Source: CAYOHG01 sp964465125 (GTDB lineage: Bacteria; Planctomycetota; Phycisphaerae; UBA1845; Fen-1342). From it: a DNA stretch of 10,021 bases. The translations under genes were made by a program, and so were the position numbers. Shown one piece after another: positions 1 to 6,526 of this stretch (position 1 is its first letter; each line of letters begins with the position of its first letter). The notes under the pieces are model-generated. The model saw only the letters and a program-made list of their open reading frames with translations, was not told the DNA's origin and ran no database searches. Location: NCBI GenBank assembly GCA_964465125.1, contig CAYXIO010000090.1, positions 1 through 10,021 on the forward strand, given 5' to 3'.

Positions 1-1029
1 GTAGCGCTGGATGAACTCACGCACGTACGCAGCCCACGGGTCGTTGTTGGCGGTATCCGCCGTCGGAGCTCGACGGTCGGCCTTGGCGCGCTGCGCGGCT
101 TCGTCTGCGGCGCCTTCGCCATCCTCCGCCGCCGGCGGCTCGCCGCGTTCCGCTCGGCCGCGCTGCGGGTCCGCGCCGCCAGCGCCCGCCGCGCCACCGG
201 CGCCGCCCGATCGCTCCTGCGGCTCGGCTTCGCCCGCAGCGTTCTGGCCGTCGGGCGTCGGGCCGGGCTCGCCCTCTGGGCGCATCACAACCACGGCGTT
301 CTGAATCGGGTCCTCTTCGAGGCCCCATTGGTCGGGCGTCCAGTTCCCGCGACGCCAGCCGTCGGCCATCTTCATGACCGTGTCGAGACGCGCGTTGGTC
401 GCGTTGAGGTCAGCCTGCACGAGCTCGCGCTGCTCGGGGTCGAGCTCCTCCATGAGCTGCTCGGCGCCCTCTTTCATGGCCTGCCGGCTGGCCGCCATCA
501 CCGGCGCCGCCAGCGTCGCCCAGCGCGCGATCTGCTCCGGAGTAAACGGCTCCCCAGAAGCGCGCGTCTCAATCGCCTCGAGCGAGTATTCGAGAATCCG
601 GTCGGCATGCTGCGAAAACACTTGCAGCGACTTCTGGAAGAGCACCTGCTGAAGCGCTTCCTGCTGCCGATCGTCCAGCAGGTAGCGCTCGCTCACCATG
701 TCCTTGAAGGTTTCGTAGCGGCCCTGCACATCCCACGGCGGCAGGGCACCCACCTCGTGCGTGAGCTCCAGAGAGAACAGGTCCGCCTCGGTGTCCCAGC
801 CGTTCCGATCGTAGATCTTGTCCACCGCGGACATGACCAGCTCGTACTGCTCGTCCCAGTTCTCGAAACGCTTGGAGGTCTCGATGAGCTTGAGGGCCTT
901 CTCGCGCAACTCGGCCATGCGCCCGCCCTGGCTCTTCTCGCGCGGCGGACGTGCCGGCCCGTCCTCTGACTGGTCCTGGGCCAGCACGGGCGACGTCGCG
1001 ATCACAAGCAGCAGCAGCCAACGGTGCAT
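1..1029 (-). CDS. Exported protein of unknown function, 3' end outside the window
   Basis: The frame is open from an ATG at 1029 to the left edge, 343 codons without a stop, so the C-terminus is missing. The N-terminus MHRWLLLLVIATSPVLA is a clear Sec signal peptide with likely cleavage after Ala17. The mature part (about 35-245) is charged and predicted largely helical, rich in Glu, Arg, Leu and Gln, with no catalytic motif I recognise. Residues about 251-326 form a low-complexity linker rich in Gly, Ala, Pro and Glu. After it comes a more ordered stretch, DPWAAYVREFIQRY, where the window ends. The start is supported by a GAGGGAG Shine-Dalgarno 4 nt upstream and a TACAAT -10 box at a fitting distance. 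The product should be periplasmic or secreted. It does not match a family I can name; the two-part layout (helical domain, disordered linker, second domain) is what can be seen. It is divergent from the SDR gene. Confidence 0.85.
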   Translation of the reverse strand, partial: MHRWLLLLVIATSPVLAQDQSEDGPARPPREKSQGGRMAELREKALKLIETSKRFENWDEQYELVMSAVDKIYDRNGWDTEADLFSLELTHEVGALPPWDVQGRYETFKDMVSERYLLDDRQQEALQQVLFQKSLQVFSQHADRILEYSLEAIETRASGEPFTPEQIARWATLAAPVMAASRQAMKEGAEQLMEELDPEQRELVQADLNATNARLDTVMKMADGWRRGNWTPDQWGLEEDPIQNAVVVMRPEGEPGPTPDGQNAAGEAEPQERSGGAGGAAGAGGADPQRGRAERGEPPAAEDGEGAADEAAQRAKADRRAPTADTANNDPWAAYVREFIQRY

Positions 1030-1033
1030 GGGG

Positions 1034-1057
1034 CTCCCTCGCTTTGCGCACATTGTA
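1034..1057 (-). promoter_or_regulatory. -10 box and ribosome binding site of the 1029 exported-protein gene
   Basis: On the minus strand, TACAAT (1057-1052) matches TATAAT at five of six bases. A start about 7 nt further on would give a leader of roughly 16 nt containing GAGGGAG (1040-1034), 4 nt before the ATG. No convincing -35 hexamer lies 16-18 nt upstream of the -10, so either the promoter is weak or an activator helps. The spacing of -10, SD and ATG is coherent. Confidence 0.5.
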
Positions 1058-1118
1058 TGCGGGCAGGGGACCTTGGGCGTGCCGCGACCGCGGAACGGAC
1101 CGGTTTGCCTGGCTACGC

Positions 1119-1148
1119 TTGACGGGCGGCGACGCGCGCCACCATAGT
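1119..1148 (+). promoter_or_regulatory. Sigma70-type promoter of the SDR gene, apparently leaderless
   Basis: TTGACG (1119-1124) matches the -35 consensus at five of six bases. An 18-nt spacer follows, then CATAGT (1143-1148), matching the -10 at four of six. The ATG at 1157 starts 9 nt after the -10, so the predicted transcription start falls at or within a couple of bases of the start codon. No purine-rich Shine-Dalgarno lies in the 20 nt before the ATG, which agrees with leaderless translation. Confidence 0.5.
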
Positions 1149-1156
1149 GCCCGCGC

Positions 1157-2071
1157 ATGGCCCCCTCCGAAACCGATCGTTGGGTGTTGACCGGCGCGTC
1201 CGGGCTGCTGGGCGGACACGTGCTGCGGCTTCTGGCCGCTGCCAACGAACCCCGCCGCGTCTCATCACACGGAGGCGTGCTGGCGCTGACGGGACGACAA
1301 TCGGCGGTGGAAAGCCCCGCGCGCACGGAGGCGGTCGACCTGGCCGAGCCCGAGGAGCTTCGCCGGGTCGTCAACGACTTCGCGCCGACGCACATCCTGC
1401 ACGTTGGCGGCATGACCGCCGTGGGCGACTGCTTCAAGCAACCGCAGCGCGCCGCCCGCATCAACGCCGACTCGACCCGCGTGCTCGCCGACGTCGCCGC
1501 GCGCCGCGGTGCCCGGCTGGTGTACTGCTCGACCGACATGGTGTTCGACGGGCAGCAGGCTCCCTACTGCGAGAGCGACCCGCCCCGGCCGCTCAGCACC
1601 TACGGCCGGACCAAGCTGGCCGCCGAGCGCGCCCTGCGCGGGCTCGACCGCGCCGTCATCGTTCGCCTGGCCCTGATGTACGGCCGGCCCTGCACCGCGC
1701 GGCCGACGACCTTCGCGCAGCAGATCGACGCGCTGAAACGCCGCGTCGCGCTGCGGCTGTTCATCGACGAGTATCGCACGCCGGTCTGGGTGCGCGATGC
1801 GGCGGCCGCGCTGATCGGCATCGCGAAGAGCGAAGTCACGGGCGTGCTGCACGTGGCCGGACCGCAGAGACTGAGCCGCTATGAGCTGGTAGAGCGCTTC
1901 GCCCGCATGCTGAGGATCGATGCGCCGCGATTGGAGCCCGTGTCGCGCGTGACGGTCGACGCACCCGAGCCGCGGCCGGCGGACTTGTCGCTGAGCGTCG
2001 CGCGGCTGCACAAGCACCTGCCGGCGCTGATTCCCGGTCCGATTCGCGAAGCCGCGCTCACCGTCCCGTAG
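1157..2071 (+). CDS. RmlD-like extended SDR / sugar-nucleotide reductase
   Basis: The 304-residue protein is an NAD(P)-dependent short-chain dehydrogenase of the extended type, closest in style to the RmlD (dTDP-4-dehydrorhamnose reductase) substrate-binding family. Visible signatures are the Rossmann motif TGASGLLG at 12-19 (Gly13, Gly16, Gly19), the strand-4 motif CSTDMVFDG at 124-132, and the catalytic pair YGRTK with Tyr149 and Lys153. The segment VWVRDAAAALIGIA at 210-223 and a late RPADLSLS motif (273-280) are also usual in RmlD relatives. Length is normal for the family (about 280-310). A role in nucleotide-sugar reduction for envelope polysaccharide is likely, but no other rhamnose genes (rmlA, B, C) are nearby, so the substrate is open. 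The same fold also covers MAT2B-like regulatory subunits. The ATG at 1157 is the only start leaving a complete Rossmann strand; it has no Shine-Dalgarno. The gene ends 6 bp from the ligA stop. Confidence 0.92.
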   Translation: MAPSETDRWVLTGASGLLGGHVLRLLAAANEPRRVSSHGGVLALTGRQSAVESPARTEAVDLAEPEELRRVVNDFAPTHILHVGGMTAVGDCFKQPQRAARINADSTRVLADVAARRGARLVYCSTDMVFDGQQAPYCESDPPRPLSTYGRTKLAAERALRGLDRAVIVRLALMYGRPCTARPTTFAQQIDALKRRVALRLFIDEYRTPVWVRDAAAALIGIAKSEVTGVLHVAGPQRLSRYELVERFARMLRIDAPRLEPVSRVTVDAPEPRPADLSLSVARLHKHLPALIPGPIREAALTVP

Positions 2072-2077
2072 GACGCC

Positions 2078-4108
2078 TCAATTCGCTTCGCCGGCGAGCA
2101 GCCGCTCGAACGCGGCTTCATCGAGCACCACAATCCCGAGCTGGTGGGCCTTGTCGAGCTTGCTGCCGGCGTTCTCACCCGCGACGACATAGTCGGTTTT
2201 CTTGCTGACGCTGCCGGCGGACTTGCCACCGTGCTCCTTGACCAGCGCTTCGGCCTGCTGGCGGGTGTACTTCTGGAGCGTGCCGGTCACGACGACGGTC
2301 TTGCCGAGCAGCGCGTCGGAAGCACGGGCGCGGCGCGGCTGCGTCTGATTGACCCCAAGCGCCGCCAGCTCATCCAGCAGCAACTGGTTGGCCGCGTGGT
2401 CCATCCACTGGCGGATGGAGCGCGACACCTCCGGCCCGATGCCTTCGACTTCCTGAAGCTGAACCTCATCCGCCGCGCGCAGCGCCGGCATCGAGCCGAA
2501 GTGCCCCGCCAGCAGCTCCGCGGTCGTCGCGCCGACGTGGCGGATGTTCAGGGCGGTCAGCAGCCGGGCCACGGGGCGCGCTCGGGCGGCCTCGATGCCG
2601 GCCAGCAGGCTGTCGACGCTCTTTTCGCCCATGCGCTCCAGCGCCAGGAGCGCGTCGCGCTTCTGGTGCAGCCGAAACAGGTCTGCGACCGTGTGCGCCA
2701 GGCCGGCGCTCACGAGCTGCGCCACCAGCACCTCGCCGGCGCCTTCAATGTCCATCTGGTCGCGGCCGCAGAAGAACCGCAGCCGCTCGACGAGCTGCGC
2801 GGGGCAGGTTGGGTTGATGCAGCGCAGGTACACGCCGCCCTCGTCGCGCACCACTTCGCCGCCGCACTCCGGGCAACTCGCCGGTGGAACGATCGGAGCG
2901 GCGCCGTCGGGGCGGCGCGAGAGATCGACCGCGACGACCTGCGGGATGATCTCGCCCGCCTTCTCGACCGTCACCACGTCGCCGACGCGCACGTCGAGCC
3001 GTTGAACCTGGTCGAAATTGTGCAGGCTGGCGCGACGCACAGTCGTGCCGGCGAGCTCGACCGGCTCGAGATTGGCGACCGGCGTGATTGTGCCGAGCTT
3101 GCCAACCTGGAAGTCGACGCTCAGCAGCCGCGTGCCGGCCTGCTCGGCGGCGTACTTGTAAGCGATGCACCAGCGCGGCGACTTGGACGCCACACCCAGA
3201 ATATCCCGGTCGCAAAGCGCGTCGACCTTGATCACGAGCCCGTCCGTGTCGAACGGCAGCTCGAAGCGTTTCTGATCCCATACATGGATGAAGGCGATCA
3301 GCGCGTCGAGATCGCCGAAACGGCGGCGGTGCTCGCTGATCCGCAGGCCCCATCGCTCGAATCGCTCGAAAAGCTGCGACGCGCGGCGCACCTCTGGCGG
3401 GAACGGCTCGATTAGCCCGAAGCCGTGGGCGCAGAACGCCAAGGCACGCGACGCGACGACGCGGGAATCGAGCTGCTTGAGCGTGCCGGCGGTGGCGTTG
3501 CGCGGGTTCTTGAAGCGCTCCAGGCCTTCGGCTTCGCGGCGCTGGTTGGTCTGCTCGAAATCGGTCCGCGGCCAGTAGACCTCGCCGCGTACGTCAAGCA
3601 GCGCGGGCCAGTCCTCGCCCGAGAGACGCAACGGAATGCTGCGAATGGCGCGCGCGTTGGCGGTGATGTCGTCGCCCGTCTCGCCGTCGCCGCGCGTCGC
3701 CGCGACGGCCAGCCGGCCCTGCTCATAGCGCAGCGCGACGGCGATTCCGTCGATCTTGGGATCGACCAGGTACTCGGGGGCGCGGCCGTCGAGCCGGCGC
3801 CGCACGCGCTGATCGAATTCACGCAGCTCGCCCTCGCTGTAGGTGTTGTCGATCGAGAGCATCGGCACGGCGTGGCGCACCGATTGAAAGCCTTCGAGCG
3901 GGCGCTCGCCGACGCGCTGCGTAGGCGAATCCGGGGTAATCAGGTCGGGGTAAGCGGCTTCGAGCTTGCGCAGCTCGGCCATCAGCCGGTCATACTCGAA
4001 GTCGCTGACCTGCGGGTCGTTCTTGACGAAATAGAGGTAGTCGTGCCGGCGAATCTGCTCGCGCAGCGCCTCAGTCCGCGCCGCCGCCTCGCGCGGCGCG
4101 GCGCTCAT
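2078..4108 (-). CDS. ligA: NAD+-dependent DNA ligase LigA
   Basis: This cytoplasmic enzyme seals nicks in replication and repair, using NAD+ as the adenylate donor (EC 6.5.1.2). At 676 residues it has the full family length and domain order. Domain Ia (about 10-70) carries His22, Tyr26, Asp36, Tyr39 and Asp40 for NMN recognition. In the adenylation domain, KIDG holds the catalytic Lys118, followed by ATRGDG (137-142), RGE (174-176), NPRNA (201-205), DGLVIK (289-294) and PRWCIAYK (311-318). The OB domain has the VGKLGTITPVA and KAGEIIP motifs. The zinc finger is Cys412, Cys415, Cys430 and Cys435, then come helix-hairpin-helix repeats (about 450-590) and a BRCT domain (about 599-676). The residue two before the catalytic lysine is Asp116, where most LigA proteins have Glu. 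The ATG overlaps the stop of the upstream lipoprotein gene as ATGA, and no strong Shine-Dalgarno is seen, so translational coupling is likely. No frameshift is visible. Confidence 0.98.
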   Translation of the reverse strand: MSAAPREAAARTEALREQIRRHDYLYFVKNDPQVSDFEYDRLMAELRKLEAAYPDLITPDSPTQRVGERPLEGFQSVRHAVPMLSIDNTYSEGELREFDQRVRRRLDGRAPEYLVDPKIDGIAVALRYEQGRLAVAATRGDGETGDDITANARAIRSIPLRLSGEDWPALLDVRGEVYWPRTDFEQTNQRREAEGLERFKNPRNATAGTLKQLDSRVVASRALAFCAHGFGLIEPFPPEVRRASQLFERFERWGLRISEHRRRFGDLDALIAFIHVWDQKRFELPFDTDGLVIKVDALCDRDILGVASKSPRWCIAYKYAAEQAGTRLLSVDFQVGKLGTITPVANLEPVELAGTTVRRASLHNFDQVQRLDVRVGDVVTVEKAGEIIPQVVAVDLSRRPDGAAPIVPPASCPECGGEVVRDEGGVYLRCINPTCPAQLVERLRFFCGRDQMDIEGAGEVLVAQLVSAGLAHTVADLFRLHQKRDALLALERMGEKSVDSLLAGIEAARARPVARLLTALNIRHVGATTAELLAGHFGSMPALRAADEVQLQEVEGIGPEVSRSIRQWMDHAANQLLLDELAALGVNQTQPRRARASDALLGKTVVVTGTLQKYTRQQAEALVKEHGGKSAGSVSKKTDYVVAGENAGSKLDKAHQLGIVVLDEAAFERLLAGEAN

Positions 4109-4848
4109 GGCCCGGCGTCCGCCGCCGGCGGTGACGAGGGCGCGCTCGCGATCGGCGGCGCGGGCTTGGGGTCGAGCGACAAGGTCATGCCGCTGACGGC
4201 GAGGCTGCCCTCCGCGCTGTGACCTGCCTTCGTGTCGATGGCGATGTTCCCAGCCGCGAAGATCGTGACCGAATCGCCCGGCGCGAGCGTGGGGCTGAAC
4301 TTGAATTCCCGGCTGGCCGACGCCGAGACGTAGCCTTGCTCGGTCGTGTGCTCGACCAGCTTGAACGAGCTGAGCAGGCGGTTGCGCCCGTCACGCACGT
4401 AAACGAGCAGGGTGATGGTAGCTTCGGGCGTCTGCGAGGCGGGCGTGGCAAGGGTCGAAAAGGAGTAGCTCAGCTCCAGCGACGTACCCAGGTCGAGCTG
4501 GCGGTCCGTCTCATTCCGAAAGGCGTGCCCAAGCTGAAAGCCGGCCGACGCCTTGCCCCCGTTCTGCACCGACGCATTCGCCGAAGCGTTGCCGTCGTCC
4601 GTGGCGGTCGAGCTGGATTCAGCCTGCCCGCCCAGACCCGGCGCGCGCGACGAGGGCGCCAGGTGAATCGAGAACTTCTGATCGGCAGGCAGGCGCAACG
4701 CGGCGGCGGCCCGCAACTCGCTCGGCGCCGGGCGCAGCGTCAACTCGCTGCCCGGCAACGAAGCGCAGCCCGCCAGCATGCCCAGCAACCCCGTCAGTCC
4801 CCACCCGCCTGCAAGAACGATTCCGCGAGCCATCATGCGGCGACTCAT
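4105..4848 (-). CDS. Lipoprotein of unknown function, coupled to ligA
   Basis: The 247-residue product starts MSRRMMARG, followed by a hydrophobic run and the lipobox LAGC with Cys28 as the lipidation site. Ala at +2 gives no inner-membrane retention signal, so an outer-membrane or periplasm-facing lipoprotein is likely. The mature part contains a Ser/Asn/Gly-rich stretch (about 75-105). A region of alternating hydrophobic residues follows (about 110-235), suggesting a beta-sandwich, and the tail is Pro/Ala-rich (about 228-247). I do not recognise the family. An in-frame ATG 33 bases upstream (4881) exists, but the start at 4848 is chosen because AGGGAGGT (4861-4854) sits 5 nt before it and the signal peptide then has normal length. 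Its TGA overlaps the ligA ATG by 4 bases. The exported-protein gene 88 bp upstream is on the same strand, so the three may form an operon. Confidence 0.85.
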   Translation of the reverse strand: MSRRMMARGIVLAGGWGLTGLLGMLAGCASLPGSELTLRPAPSELRAAAALRLPADQKFSIHLAPSSRAPGLGGQAESSSTATDDGNASANASVQNGGKASAGFQLGHAFRNETDRQLDLGTSLELSYSFSTLATPASQTPEATITLLVYVRDGRNRLLSSFKLVEHTTEQGYVSASASREFKFSPTLAPGDSVTIFAAGNIAIDTKAGHSAEGSLAVSGMTLSLDPKPAPPIASAPSSPPAADAGP

Positions 4849-4853
4849 GCGCG

Positions 4854-4900
4854 ACCTCCCTGGAACCGTGGATTGAAACACCGCCGCGCGCAGCCAGCAA
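4854..4900 (-). promoter_or_regulatory. Ribosome binding site and possible weak promoter before the lipoprotein gene
   Basis: AGGGAGGT (4861-4854) is a near-ideal Shine-Dalgarno 5 nt before the ATG at 4848 and fixes that start. Further upstream, TTGCTG (4900-4895), a 17-nt spacer and TTCAAT (4877-4872) resemble a weak sigma70 promoter (three and four of six matches). It could let the lipoprotein and ligA be transcribed without the gene upstream. The RBS is convincing; the promoter is tentative. Confidence 0.4.
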
Positions 4901-4936
4901 GCGTCGCAGCCCGTGCGCCGCGCGGATTCCGCAAGT

Positions 4937-6385
4937 TCATTGCCGCTTGCCGACCCGGTCGCCCGCGTAGCGCAGGTACTCGCGCAGTGCGTCCGGCGAC
5001 CAGGAAGTCACGATGAAGCGGTCCGTGCACGTCCATGCCATGCCTTTGATGAAGCCGAACCCGAATTGCAGGTACCAGATGCCGTCGGGGTCGCGCTCGA
5101 GCGTCGTGGGCGAGCGCTCGCCGGTTTCGTCGGCCGCGTCCTCGATGCCCTGCTTCCACGCCTGACACAGGGTCTCAAGCGTCCGCTCAACCACCGCCGG
5201 CTCATCCCGTATCTCGATCAGCGACGTGAACATGATCGGAAGCTTGGCCGGGTGCGGCGGGTGATTGTGAAACACGATGGTGTTGCCGAGGTGCGCCAGC
5301 AGGTCGCGGTCGGCGTTGAAGCCCTTCTCGGACTGGATCTTTTCCCACAACGCGATGGCTTTCTCGCGCGCTTCAGGCGGGCGCGTGGCGTAATAGCCCG
5401 CGAAGATCCGCCGCAGGAAGCGATCCACCTCGAGGTTGAAGATGGCGTAGCGGGTGTCCTCGGGAAAGGTGCCCAGCAGCTTCGGATCGTGATTCGCCGG
5501 GTCGGCGAACGTGCGCCGCAGGATGGTCTCGCCCTTGCGCATCCAGGAGATGCAGAACAACGCTCGGCCTTCGTAGCCGATCAGCCAATGTGCCCGGTCG
5601 ACGTCCTCGGCGGTCCAGGCGCGGAAAAAGGCGGTCGCGCGTCCATGAACGAACGGGTCGAGCCGTTCGCGCAGGGCGCGGGCGGCGATCACGAACTCCA
5701 TCAGCGGCCGCTGCGGGCTGCGCGCTCGCGTGAAGACGGTCCATTCCTCGGTCGCGATCGACGGCTCCTTGCCCGCCGCGACCGAAGCCACCCGCGCCCA
5801 GACGTCGCGGCCGAGGGTGAGCACGAAATAGTCATCGACCTGGCCCCAGGCGACCTGCGACCACTCGGGCAGCCGCCGGTCGGTCAGCTCCTGAAACTTG
5901 AAGCCCTCGACCTCGTGCGCCACGAGCGTGGCGCTGCCCGCGTCGACCTGCTCCTGGAGAATGCCGTTAATGATCTGTCGAAACGGTTCGGAATTGCCGT
6001 CGACGTCGATCGCGAGCACCAGCTTGAGCTGATCCACCTTGACGTTCGCGTCGGGCTGGCTGCTGATCGGGACGGCCTGCGCGTCGAGCAGCGCCAGCGC
6101 GAACGGGTAGCGGCCGACCACCGTGATCGCCGAGAGCAGCCGCACGCCGAGCCGATCCGCGGGCTTGAGGTTCGCCGACAGAATCTGCATCGCCGTCCGC
6201 AGGAAGGTCTCGACCGTGCTGCGCTGCTCGGCGGGGCCGAGCTGCGCGTCCGGCAGCGGCCGTCCCTGCCAGCAAAGCAGCGCGTCGGCGGGGATCAGCT
6301 CCATCGGATCGTCGCCCGTTCGATCGGCCGCGACGACGGAGGCCGCCAGCCCGATCAGGGCAACCAGCACGGACGTCCAGCGCAT
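4937..6385 (-). CDS. Exported DUF3352-like protein of unknown function
   Basis: The 482-residue protein has a Sec signal peptide (MRWTSVLVALIGLAASVVA, cleavage near residue 19-21). The mature N-terminus reads PMELIPADALLCWQG, the 'level of P-A-D' opening typical of DUF3352-style planctomycete proteins. Other family-like features are a DLLAHLGNTIVFHNHPPHP segment (about 341-359) and a late WTCTDRFIVTSWSPDALREYL segment (441-461), each like the GD-strand and S-P-E-A-L helix of that family. The resemblance is by eye and no function is known for it. The frame stays open far upstream to 7219 and antisense to btpA, but the start at 6385 is chosen because AAGGAG (6399-6394) lies 8 nt before it and the signal peptide begins there. 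It is the first gene of a possible three-gene minus-strand operon with the lipoprotein and ligA, with an 88-bp gap to the next gene. Confidence 0.82.
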   Translation of the reverse strand: MRWTSVLVALIGLAASVVAADRTGDDPMELIPADALLCWQGRPLPDAQLGPAEQRSTVETFLRTAMQILSANLKPADRLGVRLLSAITVVGRYPFALALLDAQAVPISSQPDANVKVDQLKLVLAIDVDGNSEPFRQIINGILQEQVDAGSATLVAHEVEGFKFQELTDRRLPEWSQVAWGQVDDYFVLTLGRDVWARVASVAAGKEPSIATEEWTVFTRARSPQRPLMEFVIAARALRERLDPFVHGRATAFFRAWTAEDVDRAHWLIGYEGRALFCISWMRKGETILRRTFADPANHDPKLLGTFPEDTRYAIFNLEVDRFLRRIFAGYYATRPPEAREKAIALWEKIQSEKGFNADRDLLAHLGNTIVFHNHPPHPAKLPIMFTSLIEIRDEPAVVERTLETLCQAWKQGIEDAADETGERSPTTLERDPDGIWYLQFGFGFIKGMAWTCTDRFIVTSWSPDALREYLRYAGDRVGKRQ

Positions 6386-6393
6386 GCACCCAG

Positions 6394-6399
6394 CTCCTT
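6394..6399 (-). promoter_or_regulatory. Ribosome binding site deciding the start of the DUF3352-like gene
   Basis: AAGGAG on the minus strand lies 8 nt before the ATG at 6385. It matters because the frame continues open for more than 270 codons further upstream; this site together with the signal peptide marks the true start. Confidence 0.7.
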
Positions 6400-6463
6400 G
6401 CAGACTCTCGGGGGCCAAAGCGTACCCGCCGAGCGGCGCGGCGCGTAGCCGGCGCCGTTCGAC

Positions 6464-6519
6464 CCGGCGAACTCCGTCGTAGCCGATGGCTGGCAGCCGA
6501 TCCATCGCCGCCGTACATT
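6464..6519 (+). promoter_or_regulatory. Putative btpA promoter and flanking repeats in the divergent spacer
   Basis: The 141-bp spacer (6386-6526) separates the DUF3352-like gene from btpA. CTGGCA (6490-6495), an 18-nt spacer and TACATT (6514-6519) each match sigma70 boxes at four of six bases. The ATG at 6527 follows the -10 by only 7 nt, and no Shine-Dalgarno is present, so the transcript would be leaderless. Two copies of AGCCGAT and the odd palindrome GGCTGGCAGCC overlap the -35 region. These could be an operator, but similar short repeats arise by chance in GC-rich DNA. I found no good promoter for the minus-strand gene. Confidence 0.35.
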
Positions 6520-6526
6520 CGCCCGC

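Noticed and set aside
569..1219. 216-codon minus-strand frame crossing the first divergent spacer
   Set aside because: The other minus-strand frame has a signal peptide, -10 box and SD. This one spans both promoters and has shadow-like composition.
2144..3415. 423-codon plus-strand open frame opposite ligA
   Set aside because: ligA is certain over the whole stretch. The opposite frame is a shadow produced by GC-rich codon bias and has no recognisable domain or ribosome binding site.
4849..4936. Possible terminator hairpin (CCGCGCG with CGCGCGG) between the DUF3352-like gene and the lipoprotein gene
   Set aside because: The loop would be more than 30 nt and no T-run follows; such GC arms occur easily by chance in this window.
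4913..6448. 511-codon plus-strand open frame opposite the exported protein
   Set aside because: Its translation is Arg-rich and low in pattern, while the minus-strand frame has a signal peptide and normal composition.
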